Assembly (NCBI GenBank): GCA_905196835.1
Contig: CAJJWN010000011.1
Location: forward strand, 18,122-82,121
Source: an uncultured Prevotella sp.
Lineage (GTDB): Bacteria > Bacteroidota > Bacteroidia > Bacteroidales > Bacteroidaceae
Direction: 5' to 3'
Length of the DNA stretch: 64,000 bases
Position 1 is the first letter of the stretch, and every line of letters begins with the position of its first letter. The notes beneath the pieces are model-generated. The model was not told where the DNA came from and did not search any database. It saw nothing but the letters and a program-made list of their open reading frames with translations. Below, piece by piece: positions 1-7,928 of this stretch. The translations under genes and the position numbers were made by a program.

Positions 1-1
1 C

Positions 2-526
2 ATCAGTGTGCTCTTGGCGATTGTGGCTATCTTCCTTTACATACTGTTGCGCTTCCGCAACGTGGCTTTCTCTCTCGGCTCTACCATCGCGCTGGCGTTC
101 GACACGCTGTTCGTGCTCGGTATCTACTCGCTGCTTTGGGGTCTCGTTCCAATGTCGCTCGAGGTCGACCAGACGTTCATCGGAGCAATTCTTACCGTCA
201 TCGGTTACTCAATCAACGACAAGGTGGTCGTGTTCGACCGTATCCGCGAGAACATGGGCTTGTACACAAAGCGTGACCGCTGGACTCTGTTCAACGACTC
301 TTTGAACCAGACGCTCGCGCGTACAATCAACACTGGTACGGCTACGCTGCTCGTCCTCATCATCTGCTTCTTCTTCGCAGGCGAGAGCATCCGCAGCTTC
401 TCGTTGACGATGATACTCGGTATCGTGTTCGGTACGTTCTCGTCAATCTTCATCGCCGCGCCCGTGGCTTATCTCACTCTTGGCCGCAAGGAGAAGAGCA
501 AGGGCCGCGCGGAAGCCGTGAAGTAA
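2..526 (+). CDS. secDF: Protein translocase SecDF, C-terminal (SecF) part, cut by window edge
   Basis: This is the end of the proton-driven SecDF subunit that helps pull secreted proteins through the SecYEG channel. About 174 residues are visible; the reading frame is open to the window edge, so the true start lies upstream. The visible part has the SecF layout: a membrane segment ending in LLRFRN, a second around the first 30-45 residues, the conserved SecF stretch GYSINDKVVVFDRIRE, and two more membrane segments near the C-terminus before a basic tail. In Bacteroidetes secD and secF are usually fused; that fusion cannot be confirmed here. A strong terminator follows at 561-598. Confidence 0.93.
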   Translation: MSVLLAIVAIFLYILLRFRNVAFSLGSTIALAFDTLFVLGIYSLLWGLVPMSLEVDQTFIGAILTVIGYSINDKVVVFDRIRENMGLYTKRDRWTLFNDSLNQTLARTINTGTATLLVLIICFFFAGESIRSFSLTMILGIVFGTFSSIFIAAPVAYLTLGRKEKSKGRAEAVK

Positions 527-560
527 CATTTTGTGTCAAAAATATTTCCGAATATTCATC

Positions 561-598
561 CGGAGGGGAGGGCGTGCAGCCTTCCCCTCCGTTTTTTT
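561..598 (+). terminator. Rho-independent terminator of secDF
   Basis: A 13-bp stem rich in G and C (CGGAGGGGA.. / ..TCCCCTCCG, one G-T pair) closes a short loop and is followed directly by seven T residues. It lies 35 bp after the secDF stop codon. Confidence 0.9.
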
Positions 599-890
599 AT
601 GCCTTTTGCCGTGGCCTGGCGTGCGAAATGTGTTGTATCAGAGGCAGGTGTGTTGCATACCATGCAAACGGGTGGGCGCTTTCATCGTCATTGAGCAAAC
701 TTTACATCATACACGTGTTATCGTGCCGAGATGCAAAATGCGGTTCATCCGCAGTTTTAGGTGTATGGTGTATAGGTGCATATCCCGTCCCCGAAGGGGT
801 AAAACCGCTTCGCGGAAATTAACAATTAACAATGAAAAATTAAACTGTATTGTAAGTACTTGAGGTTTACTCTCGTCCCCGAAGGGGGTG

Positions 891-1071
891 AACTATGCTT
901 AACCGCATGTGGAGCGACCGTAGGGAACGGAACTTGCGGTAAGTCAAAACTAACCCGCCCGTCCTCGGAGAGGGCGAATATCAGCCTGCCGTTCGCCCTC
1001 TTCGAGGACGATGTTATTGGTATATACCTACCGCAAGTTCCGCTTTGCTCCACATGCGGTTAAGCATAGTT
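891..1071. repeat. 181-bp interrupted inverted repeat
   Basis: The outer arms (891-915 and 1047-1071) are a perfect 25-bp inverted repeat. Inside are two further paired segments: GGAACTTGCGGTA with TACCGCAAGTTCC, and a pair built on CGTCCTCG.GAGGGCGAA. The whole can fold into one long hairpin with bulges. It holds no ORF worth calling. It may be a MITE or a structured transcript; no target duplication was recognised. Confidence 0.75.
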
Positions 1072-1131
1072 GGACCTCTTCGAGGCCCTATGTATGTTAT
1101 AACTCATACACCGGAACTCGGGTGAACCACA

Positions 1132-1231
1132 AAAGGCCGCCTTTCACACGCTGAAAGGCGGCCTTTTGCCGTGCGTTTTGCGGCCTTTTGCAGGGCGAAA
1201 GGCCGTGTTTTGCAAGCTGGTTGTCAGCGAG
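1132..1231 (-). repeat. 4x22 element, copy 1 (head on the right)
   Basis: Four 22-nt units start at 1132, 1154, 1176 and 1198; the head at the right end carries TGACAACCA when read on the minus strand. Unit cores 1 and 2 are perfect reverse complements (AAAGGCCGCCTTT and AAAGGCGGCCTTT). It lies between the convergent secDF and flippase genes and touches the flippase stop codon. Confidence 0.85.
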
Positions 1232-2722
1232 CTATTTTTTGTGCAGCTTTTGTTTGATGCGTTCCAGGAGTGATGTGTTCTTTTGAATGGCATATAACGA
1301 TACGGCCATACTTGCAAGGAAGGTCGCAAGTCCGAGCGTTATGCGTAGCGCGGTGGTGGCTGCAAATGTAGCCATGTATGCCGCCGCGCCTATGGAGAAG
1401 TGCAGTATGGAGTAGATGACTGCCTGGCGCGACAGCCTGTAACGGTATCTTATGTGGGCGTAAAGGTATATTACGAGCATGTCGAAGACGTTTGCCAGCA
1501 TCAGTGCGACGCCCGCACCCGTCAGTCCCCAACGGTCGAAGCAGCAGAAGGTGAACACAATCAATGCTGCGGCCGACAATCCTTCTGTCACGAGAAAGGC
1601 CGTCGAGTGGCTTTTTGCGAGCGTTATGTACGTTATCGGCAGCAGTACGGCGCGTGCGTACATGCCGAGTACCGCCGCCTGTGCCATGCCCGTTACGGGC
1701 GTGAACTTGCCGCTGTACAGCAGCGGTATGAGCCAGGGCAGGGCCGCGAGCATGAACGTCAGCATCGGAGCGATGATGAGCAGCGTCACTTCTATTTGCC
1801 TGTTGGCCGCCGTGTTGACGGCCTCGGTGTCGTGGTTGACGGCCGATAGGCGCGGAAAATAGTCGGTCTCCATCGCCGTGAACACCATTCCGGCATATGT
1901 TACGGTGAGTATGTAGCCGGCGTTGTACAAGCCTACGGTGTCAAGTCCGCCCGCCGTGTTGAGGAACGAGCGCACTATCATCTCGGCTCCGCTGCCGAAC
2001 ACGCCCGACATTATGAACGCCAGCCCCAAGCGCACCATGTCTGTTCCCTCGCCAAGAGTGCGCCGCGCGCCGCGCAGCGAGAGCGGATACAGGCGCAGCG
2101 AGAAGCGCGCCGTAACGCCGAGGGCGGCCAGTGCGGTGAGCGTTATTACGGGTATTATGCCGCCGACGCCCATCAGCAGGTATGTGGGTACAGTCACGAC
2201 GAGCGACATTACGACCAGCATCACCTGCGTCTTGGCCAGCTCGCGCAGGCGGCGCGCGCCTTTCAGTATTGCCGTTTCGCCGCCCGTCAGCGCCATCGCG
2301 GCCACGGTAGGCGCGAGTGCCATTACCTGCCATGCGTGTCCTTCGCTGCCGAAGGCGTACCCGGCGAGCAGTGGTGCGGCCCCCATGCACACCGCCGCGC
2401 CTGCCAGGGCGGCCACAATGCTCCACGAGCGGACGGTCTTCACGTATGCCGCTATGCGCCGTTGGTCGCCGCTGTCAAAGATTTCCGACAGGTGCCTTAC
2501 CGCGCTGAACGATATTCCGAGGTTGGTTGCCTGCGACACGAAGTTGACTATTGTGTTCAGCAGCGACGCCAGTCCCATGCCCGCCGGTCCTAGTATGAGG
2601 GCCACGAGCTTGCTGCGCACAAGGCCGATGAGTATGTTCAGGCCTTGCACGCCGCCGAAGATGCCCGTATATTTAAGCACATGGGCGTAGCCGTTCTGCT
2701 TGTTTTCCGCGCTGTCCATCAA
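1232..2722 (-). CDS. Wzx-type O-antigen / polysaccharide flippase
   Basis: This is a 496-residue polytopic membrane protein of the MOP superfamily, most like O-antigen translocases that flip undecaprenyl-linked sugar units across the inner membrane. The N-terminal part (KYTGIFGGVQGLNILIGLVRSKLVALILGP) is typical of Wzx, where the first helix is followed by 'GLxxLLNT'. Twelve to fourteen hydrophobic segments cover the length and the C-terminus is basic (LERIKQKLHKK). No glycosyltransferase genes are adjacent, so its substrate cannot be read from context. Its stop codon abuts a 4x22 element. The start is the first Met of MMDSAENKQ; no clear -7 box was seen. Confidence 0.82.
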   Translation of the reverse strand: MMDSAENKQNGYAHVLKYTGIFGGVQGLNILIGLVRSKLVALILGPAGMGLASLLNTIVNFVSQATNLGISFSAVRHLSEIFDSGDQRRIAAYVKTVRSWSIVAALAGAAVCMGAAPLLAGYAFGSEGHAWQVMALAPTVAAMALTGGETAILKGARRLRELAKTQVMLVVMSLVVTVPTYLLMGVGGIIPVITLTALAALGVTARFSLRLYPLSLRGARRTLGEGTDMVRLGLAFIMSGVFGSGAEMIVRSFLNTAGGLDTVGLYNAGYILTVTYAGMVFTAMETDYFPRLSAVNHDTEAVNTAANRQIEVTLLIIAPMLTFMLAALPWLIPLLYSGKFTPVTGMAQAAVLGMYARAVLLPITYITLAKSHSTAFLVTEGLSAAALIVFTFCCFDRWGLTGAGVALMLANVFDMLVIYLYAHIRYRYRLSRQAVIYSILHFSIGAAAYMATFAATTALRITLGLATFLASMAVSLYAIQKNTSLLERIKQKLHKK

Positions 2723-2841
2723 TGATATAAACGGCGTACGGGTGGTTTTATTACACCGTTTGGCGGCAACTTTCCGCGTCCATAATGTCGTTTAGGCATG
2801 AAAATCATTATACTTTTGTTCTTCGGAAGGCTTTTTTATGC

Positions 2842-2850
2842 TATCTTTGC
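2842..2850 (+). promoter_or_regulatory. Bacteroidetes -7 box for the histidine kinase gene
   Basis: TATCTTTGC fits TAnnTTTG and lies 26 bp before the kinase start. A second possible box, TACTTTTGT, is at 2811-2819. No well-spaced -33 element was found for either. Confidence 0.5.
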
Positions 2851-2876
2851 ATAGTGAACCTAATACTTTATCTTGC

Positions 2877-4631
2877 ATGAAGACATTGAAAACGCTGTTA
2901 TTCTTACTTTCAGTCATGGCCTTTTCTGCTGCATACGGCAGTGAGACGCTTGACGCCTTGCGGCAGAAAGCCGACGCGCTTCACGCCGAGGGAAAGAACG
3001 ATTCGGCCGTAATCGTGGCCGAGAAGGCGCTTGCCGAGGCTGTAAGCCGTGGCGACACTACGGCCATTGTGGGCGTAAACTCGTCGCTCGGGGTGTACCT
3101 CCGCACGATGGGAAAGCTCGACGAAGCCCTTGAACGCTACGGCGAGGCAATGAAGCTGTGCACCACCGAGGCCTACAAGCGCCGCGCCGGGGAAGACGCG
3201 CGGCAGGAAGCGGCCGTGCTGTACCTCAACCTTGCCACCCTGCATGTAGACATGCAGCACAAGGAGCAGGCGGCGTATTACGCGCGGATGTGCGCCGACT
3301 GGGCCGGGCGTTGCGCCGACAAGGAGTTTAAGGCGCAGGTCATGGCGCAGGACGGACTGGTGTTCCTCATGTGCGGCGACAACAAGCAGGCCGCCCGTCT
3401 GCTCTCCGAGGCCTACGGCTATGCCGTTGATGTGAAGCAGTATGACTCGGCCTTGAGCGCCGCGGCATACATGGTGGCCGTGGCCGACCGCCTGAACGAC
3501 AAGGCCGCCGACCGCCTCTGGCGCAGCCGTTGCCGTGAACTTGAGGGCAAGGTCGGCAGCTCGATGTCGCTCATAGCTTATTACCAGATACTCTGCGGCC
3601 TGGAGATGAACCACGAAAACTGGAACGCCGCCATCGCCTTGTTTGACAAAATACTCTCTGTCAAAGGCGTTGACAAGATGCCGTTCGTGGTCTACGACTG
3701 CTACAATAACATGCACGACGCATGGGCGAAGCTAGGCCAGTGGCGCAAGGCTTACGACTGCCTAGGACGCGCCACGGCGTTGAAGGACAGCCTCTTCGAG
3801 GCCGAAAAGGCCGAGAGCCTACGCGACCTGACCGTGAAATACCAGGCCAAGGAGAAGGAGCTTGCCCTCGCCCGTAGTGAAACAACACTCGCCAAGACGC
3901 GCATGTACATTGCCGTGGGCGCGCTGGCGGTGCTCGTCTGCGCCGTGCTGGTGTCGCTTTACGTCCAAGGGCAGCGGCGCAAGCTTAAGGAGAGCGAGGC
4001 GGAGTTCGCCCGGTTGAAGGCCGACACCGACCGCCGTCTTACCCAACGCTACATCGACGGGCTTGAAAGCGAGCGCGGCCGCCTGGCCAAAGAATTGCAC
4101 GACGGCGTGTGCAACGACCTCTACACGGTGCAGCTGCGCATGGCACAGGGGGCGTGCGACATGGCCGAACAGGCCCGCATGATTTCAGCCTGCCGCGACC
4201 AGGTGCGCCGCGTGTCGCACGAGCTTATGCCGCCGGAGTTCAACTATGCCGACATCTGCATGGTAATCGACGACTATCTGCAACGCGCAGGCGAGGCCGC
4301 AGGCTGCGTTGTGTCGTTCACCGCGACGCCCGACGGGGCCGACTGGGACGCCATTCCCGACGCCACAGCCCTTGAGATGTACCGCATTGTGCAGGAAGCC
4401 GTGGGCAACGCCATGAAGCATTCGGGGGCGACGGAGGTTGACGTGTGCCTCGACATGCCCCGTGACGGCCTTACACTGACCGTCACCGACAACGGTACGC
4501 CTGACGGCCGGCCGGGCACAGGCATAGGCCGGCGCACCATGCGGCAGCGCGCCGAGGCCGCCGGTGGCCGTCTTACTATGGAAAGGAAGGATGGAAAAAC
4601 CATAGTTCAATTCATAATTCACAATGCATAA
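2877..4631 (+). CDS. TPR-containing sensor histidine kinase (NarX/DesK type)
   Basis: This is a 584-residue two-component sensor. A signal peptide (residues 1-20, ending AAYG) is followed by a periplasmic domain of TPR-like helices to about residue 320, a membrane helix at about 343-363, a short coiled coil, and a HisKA_3 kinase core. The phospho-acceptor is His408 in KELHDGVCNDLY. The ATPase N-box is EAVGNAMKHSG and the G-box is TDNGTPDG...GTGIG. The start at 2877 was preferred over an in-frame ATG at 2838 because only the former gives a clean signal peptide and follows the -7 box. The last eight codons and the stop lie inside a perfect 49-bp inverted repeat. The LuxR-type regulator downstream is its likely partner. 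Confidence 0.9.
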   Translation: MKTLKTLLFLLSVMAFSAAYGSETLDALRQKADALHAEGKNDSAVIVAEKALAEAVSRGDTTAIVGVNSSLGVYLRTMGKLDEALERYGEAMKLCTTEAYKRRAGEDARQEAAVLYLNLATLHVDMQHKEQAAYYARMCADWAGRCADKEFKAQVMAQDGLVFLMCGDNKQAARLLSEAYGYAVDVKQYDSALSAAAYMVAVADRLNDKAADRLWRSRCRELEGKVGSSMSLIAYYQILCGLEMNHENWNAAIALFDKILSVKGVDKMPFVVYDCYNNMHDAWAKLGQWRKAYDCLGRATALKDSLFEAEKAESLRDLTVKYQAKEKELALARSETTLAKTRMYIAVGALAVLVCAVLVSLYVQGQRRKLKESEAEFARLKADTDRRLTQRYIDGLESERGRLAKELHDGVCNDLYTVQLRMAQGACDMAEQARMISACRDQVRRVSHELMPPEFNYADICMVIDDYLQRAGEAAGCVVSFTATPDGADWDAIPDATALEMYRIVQEAVGNAMKHSGATEVDVCLDMPRDGLTLTVTDNGTPDGRPGTGIGRRTMRQRAEAAGGRLTMERKDGKTIVQFIIHNA

Positions 4632-4754
4632 TTCATAATTGGCTGCGCGTTGTGTTCGGTTGCAAAGCACCACAATTATGAATTGTGCATTGTGAATTAT
4701 GAATTACAACGCGCAGCCAATTATGAATTATGCATTGTGAATTATGAATTGAAC
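4605..4754. repeat. Perfect 49-bp inverted repeat overlapping the kinase gene end
   Basis: Arms 4605-4653 and 4706-4754 are identical as reverse complements over all 49 bp, with a 52-nt loop that itself repeats the AT-rich words AATTATGAATT and CACAAT. The left arm starts at a codon boundary and encodes the last eight residues (VQFIIHNA) and the stop of the histidine kinase. The AATTCATAATTCACAAT words recur near murI and at 55335-55395. Confidence 0.9.
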
Positions 4755-4778
4755 AACGAAAACCACGGATTTCCGTTA

Positions 4779-4809
4779 TTGCGATTATGAATGTATGGTA
4801 TAATTTTGC
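4779..4809 (+). promoter_or_regulatory. Promoter of the response regulator; start codon 4 bp after the -7 box
   Basis: TTG at 4779-4781, a 19-bp spacer, and TAATTTTGC at 4801-4809. Transcription would begin at or very near the ATG at 4814, so the mRNA is probably leaderless or nearly so. Confidence 0.7.
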
Positions 4810-4813
4810 CCCG

Positions 4814-5491
4814 ATGAACGAGGCGCAAAAATATATATTGCAAGACCTGTCTGTGGCCATTGCAGACGACCATGTGCTCATACTCGAAGGTTTTAAGAGC
4901 CTGATGGAGGGTTGCGGCGTGCATAATGTAGAGACATTCAGCCGCGCGGCCGACCTGATACGCATTCTTCCGTCACGGCATTTCGACGTTTACATAATAG
5001 ACATAGGTATGCCCGACATCGACGGCTTCGAGCTTGTAGACAGCATAAGGTGCGCCCATGCCGACGCACGCATCATCGTCAACACCATACACGAGGAGAT
5101 ATGGCTGCTGCGCCGGATGCTCGACAAGGACGTGAACGCCATCATGCTGAAGTCAACCGACTTCATGCAGATGATTGAAGCGATAACGGCTGTGGTAAGC
5201 GGAGAGCAGTATCTGTGCCCCGGACTGAAGAAGAAGCTATCCGGAAGCAAGCGGCGCATGGAGCATCCGTCGGAGCGTGAGATTGAGATACTTAAGGCGT
5301 TGGCCGGCGGGCATACGTCTAAGGAGATTGCGTCGATGCTCTTCATATCGGAGAACACGGTCGAGACGCACCGCAAGAGGCTCTTCGCCAAGCTCGGAGC
5401 GCGCAACATGGCCGACCTGATAGTGCGTGCCGTGGCTCGCGGATACATAAACGCGTCGGAGATAGCGGCCGACGGCGAAACCGTGAAATGA
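4814..5491 (+). CDS. LuxR/NarL-type response regulator
   Basis: This 225-residue regulator has an N-terminal receiver domain and a C-terminal LuxR-type helix-turn-helix. The acidic pair is DD18-19 (VAIADDH), the phospho-acceptor is Asp63 (IIDIGMPD), and the DNA-binding part reads SEREIEILKALAGG...SENTVETHRKRLFAKLG. It follows the histidine kinase by 182 bp and is probably its partner, but it has its own promoter. The start at 4814 was chosen because the -7 box ends at 4809; the earlier ATG at 4787 would lie upstream of the transcription start. Its target genes cannot be read from this window. Confidence 0.9.
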   Translation: MNEAQKYILQDLSVAIADDHVLILEGFKSLMEGCGVHNVETFSRAADLIRILPSRHFDVYIIDIGMPDIDGFELVDSIRCAHADARIIVNTIHEEIWLLRRMLDKDVNAIMLKSTDFMQMIEAITAVVSGEQYLCPGLKKKLSGSKRRMEHPSEREIEILKALAGGHTSKEIASMLFISENTVETHRKRLFAKLGARNMADLIVRAVARGYINASEIAADGETVK

Positions 5492-5519
5492 AACAATACC
5501 GACCGTGGAAACATACCTG

Positions 5520-5555
5520 AAAGGCCGTCCAAACGCACCGTTTGGACGGCCTTTT
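5520..5555. terminator. Hairpin terminator built like two 22-nt units
   Basis: A 13-nt arm starting AAAGGCCGTCC, a 9-nt middle and the exact complementary 13-nt arm, ending in TTTT. The 13+9+13 layout is that of two units of the 4x22 family, with a different core. It should stop transcription after the response regulator. Confidence 0.8.
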
Positions 5556-5589
5556 CACATCGTTTCAACGGCTCTTTCTTGCCGCTTGC

Positions 5590-5705
5590 GTAACATGTTG
5601 GTATTCAGTGCTTTACAAAAGGCCGTCTTTCGCAATGCGAAAGGCGGCCTTTTAGCGTGTGAAAGACGGCCTTTCGGAAGGTGAAAGGCCGCCTTTTGCA
5701 AAACC
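5590..5705 (+). repeat. 4x22 element, copy 2
   Basis: The head starts GTAACATG and contains TTGGTATTCA. Units start at 5618, 5640, 5662 and 5684. Core 1 is the exact complement of core 3 and core 2 of core 4; neighbours pair with one mismatch or G-U. It lies between the response regulator and the peptidase gene, just upstream of the peptidase promoter. Confidence 0.9.
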
Positions 5706-5722
5706 ATTTGCCTTTGGCAAAA

Positions 5723-5755
5723 TTTGCAGGGCTGGCTTGTTTTCATTAATTTTGC
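5723..5755 (+). promoter_or_regulatory. Promoter of the papain-like lipoprotein; start codon 4 bp after the -7 box
   Basis: TTTG at 5723-5726, a 20-bp spacer, and TAATTTTGC at 5747-5755 form a complete Bacteroidetes promoter. The ATG is at 5760, so transcription should start at or next to it. Confidence 0.75.
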
Positions 5756-5759
5756 GGCC

Positions 5760-6770
5760 ATGAAGGCGTTTGTAGTCTCACTTTTGGCGTTTGCTTGCCT
5801 GTGTTCATGCGGCAGGAAGCCGGCCGGCAAGCCGGTGTTCACCGTCGAGGCGATGAACAAGATTACGCCCGTGAAGGACCAGGGGCGGTCGCCGCTGTGC
5901 TGGGTCTACGCCATGCTGGCCGTCATCGAGAGCGACAGGCTCATGCAGGGCGACTCGGTCAACCTTTCTCCGGCCTACACGGCGCGGCGCATCCTTGAGC
6001 GCGAGGCCGGGCGCAGTTACCTTTCGGGCGGCCAAATGGCCGTTGACGCCACGGGCGTGGCTCCCGACTTGCTCGACGCTTTGGAGGAATACGGCGCTAT
6101 GCCTTATGACTCTTACCGTTCCGACTGCAACTATAACGTGCTCTGCCGCAGGCTGGAGAGGCTGGCGCAGGAGGCTGCGGTGCACCGCATAGGCCTGACG
6201 CGGCTGCGCAGCCGCGTGGCCTACATGCTCGACACGGCCGTCAACCCCCTGCCGCGCCGCGTGTGGATGTACAGTGCGGAGTACACTACGCGCGAGTTTG
6301 CGCACAGCGTGTGCCTGCCCGGCGACTATGTGGCGATGACCAGCTACACGCACGAGCCGTTCAATGAGTACGTGCCGCTCGACGTGCCTGCCAACCGCCG
6401 CGGGCACAAGTTCCTCAATGTGCCGCTCGACACGCTCGTAAGCCGTGTCGTCGGCGCCCTGCGCTCGGGGCGCAGTGTGTGCTGGGAGGGCGACATAACG
6501 GGTGACGGCTTCTCGTTCGAGAGCGGCACGGCGAGTCTCACCTCGCCTGATGCAAGGGTGACGCAGGCCGTGCGCCAGCGCACCTTCGAGCGTCTTGAGG
6601 TTACAGACGACCACTGCATGTCCATCATAGGACTGGCGCGCGACGCCTCTGGAGGCCGCTGGTTCATATGCAAAAACTCGTGGGGCACGGGCAATCCTTA
6701 CGGCGGACTGATGTACATGTCGGAGCCGTACTTCAGGCTGAACACCGTAGCCGTGGTGATGAAACATTGA
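5760..6770 (+). CDS. Papain-like (C1 family) cysteine peptidase lipoprotein
   Basis: This is a 336-residue predicted lipoprotein: the N-terminus MKAFVVSLLAFACLCSCG has a lipobox, so it should be anchored outside the inner membrane. The papain-family catalytic set is visible: Gln41 and Cys47 in KDQGRSPLCW, His285 in DDHCMSIIG, and Asn306 in KNSWG. The substrate is unknown; bacterial relatives include bleomycin-hydrolase-like and C1A peptidases. The start is fixed by the signal peptide and lies only 4 bp after a complete promoter, so the mRNA is probably leaderless. It stands alone, with a HAD phosphatase 57 bp downstream. Confidence 0.85.
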   Translation: MKAFVVSLLAFACLCSCGRKPAGKPVFTVEAMNKITPVKDQGRSPLCWVYAMLAVIESDRLMQGDSVNLSPAYTARRILEREAGRSYLSGGQMAVDATGVAPDLLDALEEYGAMPYDSYRSDCNYNVLCRRLERLAQEAAVHRIGLTRLRSRVAYMLDTAVNPLPRRVWMYSAEYTTREFAHSVCLPGDYVAMTSYTHEPFNEYVPLDVPANRRGHKFLNVPLDTLVSRVVGALRSGRSVCWEGDITGDGFSFESGTASLTSPDARVTQAVRQRTFERLEVTDDHCMSIIGLARDASGGRWFICKNSWGTGNPYGGLMYMSEPYFRLNTVAVVMKH

Positions 6771-6827
6771 AGAAGTTAGGGAGCGTTAACTTCTTTAACT
6801 TCTCTAACTTCATAAAACAATAAAACG

Positions 6828-7493
6828 ATGAATGATAATATAAAGGCCGTCATCCTTGACTTTGACGGCACGATAGGCGATACGCGCGGCCTTATAGTGC
6901 GCACCATGCAGCAGACTTTGGCCGAGGTGGGGCTGCCGCAGCGGTCTGACGACGAGTGTGCGGCCATGATTGGCCTGCCGCTGAAGCAGACTTTCACCTG
7001 CCTCATGCCCATGGACGACGCCACGGGCGACCTCTGCGAGACTACGTACCGCCGCATATTCTTTGAGAACAACCGCCCCGGGGCGGTAAGTCCGTTCCCC
7101 GGCGTGTGCGACGTCATCCGCCGTATGCACCGTGCCGGGCTGCTTGTCACCATAGCGAGCAGCCGCTTCCGCGCATCGCTCATGGCCTTTTTGGAGGAGA
7201 TGGAGCTTGTGCCATACGTGCCGTATGTGCTTGGCGCGGGCGACGTAGACCATGCCAAGCCCGCCCCCGACATGGTTCTGAAGACGCTGGCAGACAACGG
7301 CCTGCGCCCGGAAGAGGCCATTGTGGTGGGCGACACGGTGTTCGACATACGCATGGCGCACGCCGCCGGGGTGAAGGCCGTAGGCGTGACGTACGGCAAC
7401 GGGCGGCGCGGAGACCTTGAACGGGAGCGCGCCGAGTGGATAATAGACGGTTTTAGGGAGCTGGATGGGATAGTAGGCATTGGGGATAAGTAA
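6828..7493 (+). CDS. HAD-superfamily phosphatase (phosphoglycolate phosphatase-like)
   Basis: This 221-residue HAD hydrolase has motif I DFDGTIGD (Asp11 nucleophile, Asp13), motif II TIASSR, the lysine region HAKPAPDM and motif IV VVGDTVFDIRMA. A helical cap sits between motifs I and II, as in the Gph/PGMB subgroup. Such enzymes remove phosphate from small metabolites; the substrate cannot be told from sequence alone. It is 57 bp downstream of the peptidase gene and probably shares its transcript. Confidence 0.87.
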   Translation: MNDNIKAVILDFDGTIGDTRGLIVRTMQQTLAEVGLPQRSDDECAAMIGLPLKQTFTCLMPMDDATGDLCETTYRRIFFENNRPGAVSPFPGVCDVIRRMHRAGLLVTIASSRFRASLMAFLEEMELVPYVPYVLGAGDVDHAKPAPDMVLKTLADNGLRPEEAIVVGDTVFDIRMAHAAGVKAVGVTYGNGRRGDLERERAEWIIDGFRELDGIVGIGDK

Positions 7494-7700
7494 AATTGAC
7501 ACTCGTCACAAAACCAACAGATACCCACTGCATAACCACCAGATACCTACCCCAAAGGCACCTGATACCCACCCCAACCCTTCCGAAGGGAGGAAGTTCG
7601 AAATGCCTTTGCCGTTTGGTTCGCCGCCTCGGCGCATTCGGCTTGTCGGGCTTATAAGGCTTATTAGGCCCAATAAGCCTTATAAGAAAAAAGGTGATTG
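7494..7700. repeat. Short tandem repeat and perfect 15-bp hairpin between HAD gene and copy 3
   Basis: Two and a half copies of a 22-nt unit built on CAGATACC lie at about 7518-7580. Part of a CACCCCAACC/GGTTGGGG-type repeat near 7570 is matched by an inverted relative near 7861-7890. A perfect 15-bp hairpin (CTTATAAGGCTTATT, loop of 6) lies at 7651-7686. No gene was seen. Confidence 0.6.
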
Positions 7701-7817
7701 GTAAGTATTTGATAATCAGGTGTTTTGCAAAAGGCGGCCTTTTGGCTTCCAAAACACGGCCTTTTACAAAGCAATAGGCGGCCTTTCGCATTGCGAAAGG
7801 CCGCCTATTATATTTAG
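7701..7817 (+). repeat. 4x22 element, copy 3
   Basis: The head GTAAGTATT-TGATAATCA precedes units at 7730, 7752, 7774 and 7796. Units 3 and 4 have changed together: ATAGGCGGCCTTT pairs perfectly with AAAGGCCGCCTAT. It lies between the convergent HAD and rnc genes. Confidence 0.9.
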
Positions 7818-7928
7818 TATGACTGCAAGCACCATATCCTGAAACACGCAATCAAGCTCTCTCCCTTTGGGAGGGGTGGGGTGGGTGTCAGGTTTTTGAA
7901 TGACGTCAGCCTGTGTTTGGCTTGTTGT

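Larger units (their letters stand above)
527..1131. other. Gene-free stretch with terminator and a long interrupted hairpin
   Basis: No convincing gene was found; short ORFs here lack homology signals and run through repeats. It contains the secDF terminator, a stretch near 741 (GGTTCATCCGCAGTT) that recurs near 63947 at the other end of the window, two short 'gtccccgaagggg' hairpins (about 788-801 and 875-888), and the large inverted repeat at 891-1071. Confidence 0.6.

Noticed and set aside
531..1063. Small ORFs after secDF
   Set aside because: They run through the terminator and the inverted repeat and show no plausible protein features.
1132..1231. 22-nt tandem units as a CRISPR array
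   Set aside because: The spacers are only 9 nt and vary little, the repeated part itself varies, the number is always four, and no cas genes are present.
5805..6767. 320-codon ORF opposite the papain-like lipoprotein
   Set aside because: The plus strand has the complete Gln-Cys-His-Asn set and a promoter; the reverse frame shows no motifs.
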